NCBI RefSeq assembly: GCF_036245865.1
Contig: NZ_BTTW01000002.1
Coordinates: 1,364,001 to 1,428,000, forward strand
From: Corallococcus caeni
GTDB taxonomy: Bacteria; Myxococcota; Myxococcia; Myxococcales; Myxococcaceae
Reading direction: 5' to 3'
DNA length: 64,000 bases
Both the position numbers and the translations under genes were made by a program. The notes beneath the pieces were generated by a model that did no database searches, was not told where the DNA came from, and was given only the letters and a program-made list of their open reading frames with translations. Shown here in pieces: positions 1 to 9,268 of the stretch. Within the stretch, counting starts at the first letter, position 1. Every line of letters starts with the position of its first letter.

Positions 1-1
1 C

Positions 2-523
2 GCGATGTTCCATGCGCTGTTCTACGCGGGCCACGGGCCGCCCGCGTACATGTTCGGCCTGGGCACGCTGGCGCTGCTGCTCGACCCGGGGCAGCTGGAG
101 AAGTTCCGCGCGATGGAGGACCCCGCGGCCATCACCGCGGCCGTCCAGGAGCTCCTGCGCTTCGTCAACGTCTCGCACCTGGGCCGGCAGCGCGTCGCCA
201 CGGTGGACGTCACCATTGGCGGCCAGCTCATCCGCGCCGGTGAAGGCATCCTCGCCCAGCCGGACTCCGCCAACCGCGACGAGACGGTCTTCGAGGATCC
301 GGACCGGCTGGACCTCCAACGCGAGGTGCACCGTCACTTCGCCTTCGGCCATGGCATCCACCTGTGCACGGGGCGGGCGCTGTCGCTCATCGAGTTCGAG
401 GTGTTCTTCAAGACGCTCTTCCAGCGCATCCCCACGCTGCGGCTGGCCGTGCCACCGGAGGAGATCCGCTTCAAGAAGGATGAGAACCTGCTCGGCGTGC
501 ACGAGCTGCCCATCACCTGGTAG
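2..523 (+). CDS. Cytochrome P450, C-terminal part (cut by window edge)
   Basis: Only the last 173 or so residues are present; the frame is open at the left edge. The heme-binding loop is clear (FAFGHGIHLCTGRAL, with the thiolate Cys), as is the K-helix ExxR motif (QELLR) and the ANRD/DPDRLDL stretch before the heme loop, all typical of bacterial class I P450s. The protein ends in the usual LPITW-type strand. Oddly, the I-helix motif that normally reads AGHETT reads AGHGPP here, so both the acid and the alcohol residue used for oxygen activation are replaced. P450s act with ferredoxin partners in oxidation of small molecules; the substrate cannot be told. The next gene (AraC) is convergent. 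Confidence 0.9.
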   Translation, partial: AMFHALFYAGHGPPAYMFGLGTLALLLDPGQLEKFRAMEDPAAITAAVQELLRFVNVSHLGRQRVATVDVTIGGQLIRAGEGILAQPDSANRDETVFEDPDRLDLQREVHRHFAFGHGIHLCTGRALSLIEFEVFFKTLFQRIPTLRLAVPPEEIRFKKDENLLGVHELPITW

Positions 524-524
524 G

Positions 525-549
525 CGCCGCGAATCAGAAGCCCGCGGCG
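525..549. terminator. Possible bidirectional stem-loop between P450 and AraC genes
   Basis: CGCCGCG and CGCGGCG form a perfect 7-bp stem with an 11-base loop in the 39 bases between the two convergent stop codons. No T-run follows, so it is a weak intrinsic terminator at best. Confidence 0.4.
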
Positions 550-562
550 TCCTCCTGCGACC

Positions 563-1435
563 TCACTGTTCCGCCCGGAGGAGCTCCGTCGGGCTCATGC
601 CCAGGAAGCGGCGCAGGCAGCGGGCCATGTGGCTTGGGTGTGAGAAGCCCGCCTCCATCGCGATCTCCGTCAGGCTCTGGCGCCCTTCCATCAAGCGCAG
701 CCGCGCGCGCTCCACGCGACGCTCCATCACGAACCGATGAACCGGCATCCCCGTGGCCTGTTTGAACAGCGGCTTGAAGTGAGACAGGCTGAACCCCGCC
801 ACCCTCGCCAGCTCCGCCAGCGTCAGGTCCTCGTCCAGGTGAGCCTCGATGTACTCGACCACCTGCCGCAGCCGCCACGTCGGCAATGCGTGGCGACGCC
901 TGGGCGCCGGGGCTCCTGTGTGGGATTGCGACGCGACCAACCGCGCGGCGAGCGCCGTCGCCAGGCTGTCCACGAAGAGCCTCCCACCCGGATAGCCATC
1001 GTGGTCCTCGGCCTGCATCATCCAGCCGATGCGCTCGACCTGCGGGTCCCGGATGTGGATGGCCGGATCCAGTGCCGCCCCTTGCGCTCCCAACCCCAGG
1101 GACTCCGCGGCCTCCCGCATCAGCGCGGGCGTCAGCCGCAGGAGCAACGACCGCGCCGGGCCTGACAACGTCCACCGCGTGCTCGACCCCGCCGGAACCA
1201 CGCAGAACTGACCGTGGATGCGCGCCCCCTGACGCTCGGCATTCCCCACGCGATACGTCACCGGCACCGGTTCCCCCACGTGCAGACAGAGGACATGGCG
1301 GTCATCCACCGGCGAGTCGAACCGCCCGGACGGAACCGGAGACGTGAGCACGTCGAGCAACGGCATGCGCCCCGGGCCAAGGCTCGTCACCAGCGCGGCC
1401 GGAAGGCTCGGGTAGCACGAGGGTCGATCGGTCAT
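563..1435 (-). CDS. AraC-family transcriptional regulator
   Basis: A protein of 290 residues with an N-terminal cupin-like sensor region and a C-terminal double helix-turn-helix. The HTH signature is easy to read: LTLAELARVAGFSLSHFKPLFK for the first helix pair and the AraC hallmark SLTEIAMEAGFSHPSHMARCLR for the second, ending close to the stop as in the family. I chose the ATG at 1435 because the upstream minus-strand sequence AAGGGGAAGGA lies about 7 bases before it; an in-frame start 13 codons earlier has no such site. It is divergent from the alpha/beta hydrolase gene at 1575, which is the obvious candidate target, and the 139-bp region between them probably holds both promoters. The inducer is unknown. 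Confidence 0.9.
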   Translation of the reverse strand: MTDRPSCYPSLPAALVTSLGPGRMPLLDVLTSPVPSGRFDSPVDDRHVLCLHVGEPVPVTYRVGNAERQGARIHGQFCVVPAGSSTRWTLSGPARSLLLRLTPALMREAAESLGLGAQGAALDPAIHIRDPQVERIGWMMQAEDHDGYPGGRLFVDSLATALAARLVASQSHTGAPAPRRRHALPTWRLRQVVEYIEAHLDEDLTLAELARVAGFSLSHFKPLFKQATGMPVHRFVMERRVERARLRLMEGRQSLTEIAMEAGFSHPSHMARCLRRFLGMSPTELLRAEQ

Positions 1436-1574
1436 CGCGGGATCCTTCCCCTTGGGGCTGCCGGGCCGCAACACGGAAGATCATCCGTTCATGCCCGGGA
1501 ACGGCCAGCGGTGCGCGCGGCGAAACGAGCTCGCCGCAATCATTGGCGCGTTCTCTCCCTCTGGAGTCTTCCCC

Positions 1575-2558
1575 ATGAGCCGTCGGTTCTTCCTCCTCGA
1601 GTTCGCGGGCATCGCCCTCGCGGCCAGCACGCTCGGCGCTTGTGCATCCCACCCGGAGCTCCGCTCCACCACGGCTGGCGTCACCGCGGCCCGGGTGACG
1701 GACGCGGCGGCCTGGCGCGCGGCGCGACGCTTCGCCCCGCTCTCGTTCGGAAAGATTGCCTACGTGGAGCGCGGCTCGGGTGACGCGGCCGTGTTCCTCC
1801 ACGGAGCCCCCCTCAATGGCTTCCAGTGGCGCGGCGCGTTCGACCGGCTGTGCGATGTCCGGCGCTGCATCGCTCCTGACTTCATGGGCCTGGGCTACTC
1901 GGAGGTCCCCGAGTCCCAGTCGCTGGCCGCCGCCGACCAGGTGGACATGCTCGCGGCCCTGCTCGACTCGCTCGGCGTCTCCCAGGTCGACATCGTCGCC
2001 AGTGACAGCGGCGGCGCGGTCGCCCAGCTCTTCCTGGTCAAGTTCCCACAGCGGGTCCGGACGCTCCTCCTGACGAACTGCGACACCGAGCCGAACAGCC
2101 CTCCGCCCAAGGTGATGCCAGCCATCGAGATGTCCCGCGCTGGGACGCTCGCGGCCTCCACCGCGGAGTGGCTCACCGACCCGGCCATGGCCCGCTCGAC
2201 GTTCGGCGCGGCTGTCTTCCAGAACCCCGGCACCCTCACCCAGGAGGTCATCGAGACCTACGCCTCGCCCGTCGTGAGCTCACCGAAGCGGCAGGCGCAG
2301 TATCACGCCTTCCACAAGGCGCTGCTCCCCAACCCGCTGGCGGGCATCGAGGCGAAGCTCCTTCGCACCCAGGTCCCGGTCCGCATCGTCTGGGGCGAGA
2401 GCGACGACATCTTCTCGAACGAGGACGCGCACTACCTCGACCGCACGTTCCCCGGCTCCCAGGGGATCCGCTTCGTGCCGGGCGGGAAGCTGTTCTTCCA
2501 GGAGGAGCACCCCGACATCATCGCGGAGGAAGCCCTCCGTCTGTGGAAGGTCCACTGA
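1575..2558 (+). CDS. Lipid-anchored alpha/beta hydrolase, haloalkane-dehalogenase/epoxide-hydrolase-like
   Basis: The 327-residue product begins with a short signal and a lipobox (STLGAC, Cys23), which fixes the start at ATG 1575 behind GGAG. The alpha/beta-hydrolase landmarks follow the Asp-nucleophile branch: HGAPLNGFQWR (residues 76-86, oxyanion hole, like HGNPTSSYLWR of dehalogenases), DFMGLGYSE, and a nucleophile elbow ASDSGG with Asp144 where dehalogenases and epoxide hydrolases carry Asp. The acid is in WGESDD (277/278). The catalytic His expected in a GGHFLQEE-type motif is replaced: the sequence reads PGGKLFFQEE. The enzyme may therefore be inactive, use another base, or belong to a subfamily with this motif. 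Divergent from the AraC regulator, which may control it. Confidence 0.8.
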   Translation: MSRRFFLLEFAGIALAASTLGACASHPELRSTTAGVTAARVTDAAAWRAARRFAPLSFGKIAYVERGSGDAAVFLHGAPLNGFQWRGAFDRLCDVRRCIAPDFMGLGYSEVPESQSLAAADQVDMLAALLDSLGVSQVDIVASDSGGAVAQLFLVKFPQRVRTLLLTNCDTEPNSPPPKVMPAIEMSRAGTLAASTAEWLTDPAMARSTFGAAVFQNPGTLTQEVIETYASPVVSSPKRQAQYHAFHKALLPNPLAGIEAKLLRTQVPVRIVWGESDDIFSNEDAHYLDRTFPGSQGIRFVPGGKLFFQEEHPDIIAEEALRLWKVH

Positions 2559-2571
2559 AACGGAAACAGCA

Positions 2572-2601
2572 GGGCCCCTCCGTCAACACCGGAGGGGGCC
2601 C
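2572..2601. terminator. Bidirectional terminator stem-loop
   Basis: GGGCCCCTCCG and CGGAGGGGGCCC pair over 11 bases, with one extra G and a 7-base loop, between the convergent hydrolase and small lipoprotein genes. Confidence 0.7.
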
Positions 2602-2633
2602 GCCGCTCCCGCGCGGCCTGGCGGGAGCGAGCC

Positions 2634-2951
2634 TCAGGGGCAATGCGTGCAGTAGAAGTAGTCGGTATAGACGGGATAGGCGCTCTCCACGCCCCAGCAT
2701 GTGGGATTGCAGGACGCATCCAGCTCGCACTGACCGACCTGCCCATCGTCTCGCATGGGGTAGGAATCCCAGTACGTGGTGAGCCTGGGGACGTAGTACT
2801 GGGTGCATGCACTTGCCTTCACGGTGTTGTCCTTCTCGGAAATCACCGCGGGCGGGCGCGCTTCGTTCCCGGTGCCTTCCAGGCTGGAATCGCCTCCGCA
2901 CGCGACCAGCCCCGACGCCAGGAACGCAGACACTGCCAGGAAATGCCTCAT
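2634..2951 (-). CDS. Small cysteine-rich lipoprotein
   Basis: A protein of 105 residues with a clear lipoprotein signal (MRHFLAVSAFLASGLVACGG, lipobox LVAC). The mature part carries six further cysteines in its C-terminal half (TQYYVPRL... CELDASCNPTCWG ... YCTHC), suggesting a small disulfide-stabilised domain in the periplasm or on the outer membrane. The ATG is preceded by AGAGGTGAGG at good spacing. I do not recognise a family. Myxobacteria encode many short lipoproteins of this style. Confidence 0.75.
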   Translation of the reverse strand: MRHFLAVSAFLASGLVACGGDSSLEGTGNEARPPAVISEKDNTVKASACTQYYVPRLTTYWDSYPMRDDGQVGQCELDASCNPTCWGVESAYPVYTDYFYCTHCP

Positions 2952-3310
2952 GGGGCCTCACCTCTTGAAAGGAACTCTGGAAGAGGCCCACATGTTCGCT
3001 CATCCCCACCCCAGACGGAAATGCCGCACAGCCGACGGACCGTGAGGATTTGATTCAAAGGCCGCACATCGACGAAGTGCCGGTCGTCAAGGCCATCCGT
3101 GACGACCCGCTGGAAGGTGAGCTCCGCGGGGTCCGCGTGGAACACCTTGCTCACCGCCAGGAGGGAAGGGCGCAGCGCGCTGACTTCTGCTTCCCCGGTC
3201 TGCTCCTTCCCGCCGAGCTGGAGCTGGCCGAGGTTCCCATTCGCGAACGTGGGCACATGGCCCTCTTCGGCGCCCACAACCTGGAGCGAGACCCCGAAAT
3301 CGATGCGCGG
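2948..3310 (-). pseudogene. Probable degraded coding fragment
   Basis: The frame from about 3307 down to about 3000 has strongly G/C-biased third positions and reads like a real protein (LQVVGAEEGHVPTFANGNL, SLLAVSKVFHADPAELTF, LDDRHFVDVRPLNQILTV). There is no ATG and no good ribosome site, a TGA sits at 3311-3313, and the only early start is a GTG at 3277. The frame stops inside the start codon of the small lipoprotein (ATGA overlap). It may be the remnant of a longer gene, or a GTG-started gene of 109 residues. No family recognised. Confidence 0.35.
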
Positions 3311-3498
3311 TCATCATGTGCGCGGTTGTCTCCTCACGCTCCAGGGTAGGACCGCGCGGATGAGGGTTTCGGACGTTTCGCGACCCCGCGGGGCATCAAT
3401 CACTTTGAGTCAGAAGGCGTTACTTCACTGGGAAGGCCGCGCCAGCGTTGCCTTCCCGGCTTCTGGCCGAAGCTGGTAGTGCCACCCCCGGGGGACCC

Positions 3499-4779
<1,281 letters not shown>

Positions 4780-4918
4780 GCACGTCCTGCGTCCGCGCTC
4801 ACGCGAACTGTCGTCCCCTTCCGCTCTCTGCTCCAAAGCGGAGCCCATCTGTGCACGGGGCGTCACGGGAGGCGTCGTCCCCGGCCTTCCGGCGCCGGTC
4901 CGTAGTAGGAACGCGCCG

Positions 4919-5845
4919 ATGTCCGACCTCGACGACTCCTCGCTCCTGGAACTGCTGGACCTGACCTTCGACGCACTCTGTGCGTCCCGCGTCTCGGATT
5001 GGGTGGACCCCGACCGGGTTCTCGCCGCGGTCGACCTCGCCCTGGCGCCCGAACGGGTGACGGGCTGGCATGCCCGGCTGGGCATCCCCCTGCGCACGCG
5101 CCTGCTCGCGCGCGCGGCGAAGAGCGGCATCAAGCTGGGCGCGTGGCTCCCCGCCGAGGCCACCACGTCCCTGACGGCGCTCCTGGGCCAGCCGGTGCAC
5201 CTGCCTCGCAAGGCCATCGATGAAATGGTGGCGTCCGAGCAGGTGCGGGAGACCGTGCGCACCACGCTCCAGGAGACCCTGTCGTCGCTGGTGAGCAAGG
5301 TCATCGCGGGAGCCCCCGGGACGGGCGGCTCCGGGCTGAGGGATGCGCTGAGCTGGGGCGCGCGAGCGGCGGCCTCGGCGGGCAAGGGAATCCTGGGGGG
5401 CCTGGGCGGCAGCTTGCAGGACCGCGTGCGCGAGGTCATCGACGGCTCCATGGCCCTGGTGCAGCGGCGGATCGCCGAGCGGCTCGCCAGCGAGGAGACC
5501 GCCCGCGCCCTGGGGGCACGGCGCCTGAAGCTCTTCCTGTCCACCCTGGAGAAGACAGAGGCCGAGGCCGCGCAGGCGTTGGGCCGGGTGCCCCACGAGC
5601 ACCTCGACTCCCTGGCGCCCCAGGTGATTGCGCACAACCTCGCGCGCCCCGAAGTGCGCGAGGGGCTGAAGGCCGAGCTCCACGCCGTCCTGGAGGACCT
5701 CTCACGGCACACGGTGGGGGAGCTGCTCGAACAGGCCGGGCTGCGGGACGCGACACGCCAGTGGCTGCACGCGCACGGACTGCCCTTCGCGCGCACGCTG
5801 GCACACTCCGCACCCTTCATCGCCTGGCGGCGTTCCGGGCCGTAG
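4919..5845 (+). CDS. Uncharacterised alpha-helical protein
   Basis: The 308-residue product has no signal peptide and no recognisable catalytic motif. It is dominated by amphipathic helices, with a Gly/Ala-rich stretch near residues 125-165 (GAPGTGGSGLRDALSWG, SAGKGILGGLGGS) that could be a flexible or membrane-associating segment. The ATG lies behind TAGGA. Third-position GC and the long clean frame support a real gene. It sits between the S8 protease and a DUF4833-like gene, all on the plus strand but with gaps over 130 bases, so it is probably transcribed alone. Function unknown. Confidence 0.75.
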   Translation: MSDLDDSSLLELLDLTFDALCASRVSDWVDPDRVLAAVDLALAPERVTGWHARLGIPLRTRLLARAAKSGIKLGAWLPAEATTSLTALLGQPVHLPRKAIDEMVASEQVRETVRTTLQETLSSLVSKVIAGAPGTGGSGLRDALSWGARAAASAGKGILGGLGGSLQDRVREVIDGSMALVQRRIAERLASEETARALGARRLKLFLSTLEKTEAEAAQALGRVPHEHLDSLAPQVIAHNLARPEVREGLKAELHAVLEDLSRHTVGELLEQAGLRDATRQWLHAHGLPFARTLAHSAPFIAWRRSGP

Positions 5846-6020
5846 GCCGCGCCGATGAATGGCTCACAAGCCCGTGCGCGGAATCGCAGTGCGGAAGAGA
5901 ATGGCGCCCGTGCTGCCTTGGTCGAAATTCGGGCCCTGACAAGTCATTCCCAAGCAAAATGTGGCCGGGGGCCTGGCTCCTGGTCCTGGAGTGGGGACCG
6001 GACATGATAGAGGGGCCCCC

Positions 6021-6560
6021 ATGTTTCCTGAATCCGGGCTTCGCAACCTCGCTGCCGTCGCGCTGACGACCGTCGCGACCCTGGCCTCCGCGGCCGGGAC
6101 GCCCCTTCCGGCGCAATCCGCCTTCTTCCTGACCCGGAGCGAGAACCGGAACCAGGTCCACTACGCCCTGCGCCTGGACGAGGCCTGCCGCCCCGTGGGG
6201 ACGCGTCCCGTCCAGGTGTACTGGCGGATGTTGGAGCGCGGGGCCTCGGAGGTGGAGGAGCTGCTGGACATCGAGCAGCCCGTCTATGGGCTGGAGGATT
6301 CGCAGCCGGTCGACGCCACCGCGGAGGGCTGGCGCGTGCGGGTGCGCCTGCGGGCCTTTCCCTCGCGCCCCATCGACATCACCACCGCGCGGGTCGACGG
6401 CCGATGCCAGGTCCAGGCGTGGACGAAGCTGGGCAACAGCGTCTCCCGGCTGGAGCACGTCTTCGTGAAGACGTCCTGGCCCTTCTCGGTCGACTTCGTG
6501 CGGCTGGATGGTGTGAGCCCGGAAGGGCAGCCCGTCCATGAGCTGATTCGCCAGCCGTGA
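6021..6560 (+). CDS. Secreted DUF4833-like protein
   Basis: A 179-residue protein with a signal peptide (cleavage likely after ATLASAAG). The body has the pattern I associate with the DUF4833 family: FFLTRSENRNQVHYALRLD, then a Cys-containing turn, PVQVYWRMLERGA, and a C-terminal beta-rich part ending in VDFVRLDGV. The family occurs in periplasmic proteins with no known activity. AGAGGGG just before ATG 6021 supports this start over one 60 bases upstream. Family assignment is from memory of the motif only. Confidence 0.7.
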   Translation: MFPESGLRNLAAVALTTVATLASAAGTPLPAQSAFFLTRSENRNQVHYALRLDEACRPVGTRPVQVYWRMLERGASEVEELLDIEQPVYGLEDSQPVDATAEGWRVRVRLRAFPSRPIDITTARVDGRCQVQAWTKLGNSVSRLEHVFVKTSWPFSVDFVRLDGVSPEGQPVHELIRQP

Positions 6561-6739
6561 GTTCCGAGCGCTCTCCTCCGCTAGCAGGTTGAACAGCGTG
6601 AGCCCGCTCGGTCGCCGCATGCGACGGAGGGCCCGGAAAACGGGGGCCCGCTTCCTCCCACCGTGAGGTGTTGTCCTCCGGCGACCGCGTCCTCAGCCTC
6701 CTCGAAGGCGGGCACTCAGCCCTCGCAGGAGACAAAGCC

Positions 6740-7342
6740 ATGAGAGCAGGACACAGTACTCACTTCGGATTCGCCCTGATCGTTGGAGCAATGCTGTTCG
6801 CCGCGGGCTGCGCCTCGACGAGCGTCGGCAAGACCTGGAAGAGCCCGGCACTCGCTCAGCTCCCCCCCGTCAAGAAGGTCGTTGTCGTGGCGATGGTGCC
6901 GAGCGACGCTACCCGGCAGCAGCTCGAACAGGAGTTGGTGTCGAAGCTGTCGGAGAAGGGAGTCCAGGCCGTCAAGAGCTCCGACGTCCTCCCGGCGGGA
7001 GCGAAGCCTGACAAGGAAACGCTCCGGAGCGCCATCGAAGGCAAGGGTTATGACGGCATCCTGGTGGCCCGCTTCGCCGGGATCCATGAAGATGTCAACG
7101 CCGCTCCCTCCATGTCCTACTACGACTACGTCGGGTTCTACGGGCCAACGGCCTACTCCGTGACGGAGGAGGCGCGGATGCAGGTCAGCCTCTTCGACGC
7201 CCGAAGCGACAACGGACAGCTGCTCTGGAGCACGAACACCAAGACCTACGAGCCCTCGGACGTGCAGAAAGAGGTCCCGGGCCTCGCGAATGCCATCGTC
7301 AAGAGCATGGCCAAGGACCACGTGGTGGGGAGCGCGAGCTGA
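6740..7342 (+). CDS. Lipoprotein of unknown function
   Basis: A 200-residue protein beginning with a lipoprotein signal (lipobox FAAGC) right after an AGGAG ribosome site, which decides ATG 6740. The mature part has an alternating alpha/beta pattern: PPVKKVVVVAMVPSDATRQQ, LVSKLSEKGVQAVKSSDVLP, GYDGILVARFAGI, then VSLFDARSDNGQLLWSTNTK. This resembles the fold used by outer-membrane DUF4136-like and LpoB-like lipoproteins that dock partners, but that is inference. Preceded at 6629-6649 by a GC-rich inverted repeat that could end the previous transcript. Confidence 0.75.
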   Translation: MRAGHSTHFGFALIVGAMLFAAGCASTSVGKTWKSPALAQLPPVKKVVVVAMVPSDATRQQLEQELVSKLSEKGVQAVKSSDVLPAGAKPDKETLRSAIEGKGYDGILVARFAGIHEDVNAAPSMSYYDYVGFYGPTAYSVTEEARMQVSLFDARSDNGQLLWSTNTKTYEPSDVQKEVPGLANAIVKSMAKDHVVGSAS

Positions 7343-7488
7343 CGCAAGGACGCCAGCCACGCAACGGCGGCTTTCAATGCAGGGGAGGCGGAACCGGGAG
7401 CGCATGGGAGGGGCCAAGGCCCTGTGGATCCACCGCGCGCGCCAGGTCCGCCTCCTCGCTGCTTCCCGTCGAATCCCTACCAGGTCCC

Positions 7489-8961
7489 TCAGCGGTCGTC
7501 GCCGTCGCGCCCCGCGGACGCGGGAACCGCAGGACTGACCTCCTGGCGCCCGCCCGTCAGCACCCAGGCGCGCTGACTGGGGGCGAAGCGAGGCGCCAGA
7601 TAGCCATCGTTGATCTCGCGAGTCACCGCGAAGCGATTGAACGCCGTGGCGGGGATGAACAACCGCGTGTTGTCCGCGAAGCCATCCGAGGCGGCGTCGA
7701 CGTCCCCCTCGGCGGCCGAGACGACGCCGTCACCATTCATGTCGACCCTCGCGACCTCCCGGGCATAGGCCTTGAAGAGGCGGCGGTCCAGGTTCCGCTC
7801 CCAGGGCATGAACGACGCCAGCCGGACATAGACATCCAGGAAGATTTCGTTGGCGAGCCCGCTTGGGATGAATCGCTGGCGGAACTCCCGCTGGGAATCG
7901 ATGTCCGCGTCGAAGAGGTCCGGATCGCGAGGGCGATATGGGCTGTCTCCATACTCTTGCGGAAAGTTCTTCACGCCCAGGGGCCCCGAGCCCGGGATGA
8001 TTGACTTCAGCAAGCCAATCTCACCGTCCTCGAAGGCGTCAGGAGGCGCTCCAATCCTGTCGGGGAAGCCACCGGTGAACGGCAGCTCGTAGAGCGGGTG
8101 GACCCAGTTCGTGGTGTAGTTGAACTCCCAGTAGTTGTGCACGTCCAGTTGCTGCATGGCGTTGTACGCCCCCATGCTGAGCTGGATGGGGACGACGTTG
8201 CTCTGGATCCACGGGAAGCGATCGTTCTCGCTCGGGAACCGGACGGCCTTCCCATCCGTCGTGAAGAGATTCCCGGGGACATTGTTGTGGTGTCCGATCT
8301 TCGCCAGCATCGCGGCATCGGCCGGGGTCATCGTGCCGAACCGGGCATGCCCGTCAGGGCGCGCGGGCGCGACTGGCGGGACGACCAGGTCGTGGATCAT
8401 CCAGCCCTCGTACCACCCGCTCTCGTTGTTGATGACGAAGAGCCCGGAGATGTCCGTGAAGACGTCGATGAAGGCACGGACGTCGTTCGGGTCGGTGGGC
8501 AGCCCGGGCTTCGGCTCGACGACGAGACGTACCGACGCGATGGTGGGCAGCCCGCAGTTGCCGCCCGTGGCCGTCAACATCGCGGTGTCATTGACGCCGG
8601 GGATGATGCTGACGAAGACGTTGCGCTCGAAGCCATTGGTATCCAGCAGGTAATACTGGAAGAGCTGGCTTGGCGTGTCCGCCTCCGCGAAGACCTGCAT
8701 GGGGAGGAAGGTGTGCGGCCGGCTTGCGATCCGGAGGAGCCGCTCCTTCAGCGGCGTGGGCAGTGCGACGACGTCGCCACGGTTGGCCACGGTGGCCACA
8801 TCCGCGTCGGCATTCGGGTTGGGATGACACGGCGGCGGCGGTTGCTCCGCGTGAGCCTGATGAAGCGGGAGACATGGGGTCGCCAGCGCGAGCGATGCGA
8901 TGGCACCCATGGCGCGTCTGCGCACCTGCTTGAGCGGAGAGACAATGAGGGGAGCTTGCAC
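7489..8961 (-). CDS. Secreted protein with an EF-hand-like calcium loop
   Basis: A 490-residue protein starting at GTG 8961, chosen because AAGGAGG lies 7 bases upstream while the in-frame ATGs elsewhere have no site. A signal peptide follows (ASLALATPCLPLHQAHA). The body is aromatic-rich with several His and Asp clusters (WMIHDLVVPPVA, AKIGHHNNVPGN, LDVHNYWEFNYTTNWVHPLY). Near the C-terminus DMNGDGVVSAAE fits an EF-hand loop exactly (D1, N3, D5, G6, V8, E12). I do not recognise the family; an exported metal-binding enzyme is possible. Convergent with the lipoprotein at 6740 and divergent from the metallopeptidase at 9269. Confidence 0.75.
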   Translation of the reverse strand: MQAPLIVSPLKQVRRRAMGAIASLALATPCLPLHQAHAEQPPPPCHPNPNADADVATVANRGDVVALPTPLKERLLRIASRPHTFLPMQVFAEADTPSQLFQYYLLDTNGFERNVFVSIIPGVNDTAMLTATGGNCGLPTIASVRLVVEPKPGLPTDPNDVRAFIDVFTDISGLFVINNESGWYEGWMIHDLVVPPVAPARPDGHARFGTMTPADAAMLAKIGHHNNVPGNLFTTDGKAVRFPSENDRFPWIQSNVVPIQLSMGAYNAMQQLDVHNYWEFNYTTNWVHPLYELPFTGGFPDRIGAPPDAFEDGEIGLLKSIIPGSGPLGVKNFPQEYGDSPYRPRDPDLFDADIDSQREFRQRFIPSGLANEIFLDVYVRLASFMPWERNLDRRLFKAYAREVARVDMNGDGVVSAAEGDVDAASDGFADNTRLFIPATAFNRFAVTREINDGYLAPRFAPSQRAWVLTGGRQEVSPAVPASAGRDGDDR

Positions 8962-9268
8962 TTCGAGCCTCCTTCGGGCGGCGTGCCAACCGTGAACGAA
9001 AGAGGGCAAGCGGCTGCCTGCCCATCTTCCTGGACTGCGCCGAGGATCTATTCCCTGTCCCTCTGGATGCTCAGTGTCCGCGTGTCCCTTCTTCGTGAGA
9101 GGAATGCAACGGACGGGGGGCCCTGGCGCGCTGACTGAACCCTCGCATTCCGCCGCCGGGCCTTCCGCGGCCCCCGGGCTTCACGCGGAACCCGCACCTC
9201 CAGTAGCATGGGGGACAGAACCTCCCGGCCTCTTGGGGATGCCGGGTGAGCTTCTCCAGGATCGAATC
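8962..9268. other. 307-bp divergent intergenic region
   Basis: It separates the EF-hand-like gene and the metallopeptidase gene and must carry both promoters. No convincing -35/-10 pair, repeat or small frame was seen. Confidence 0.5.
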
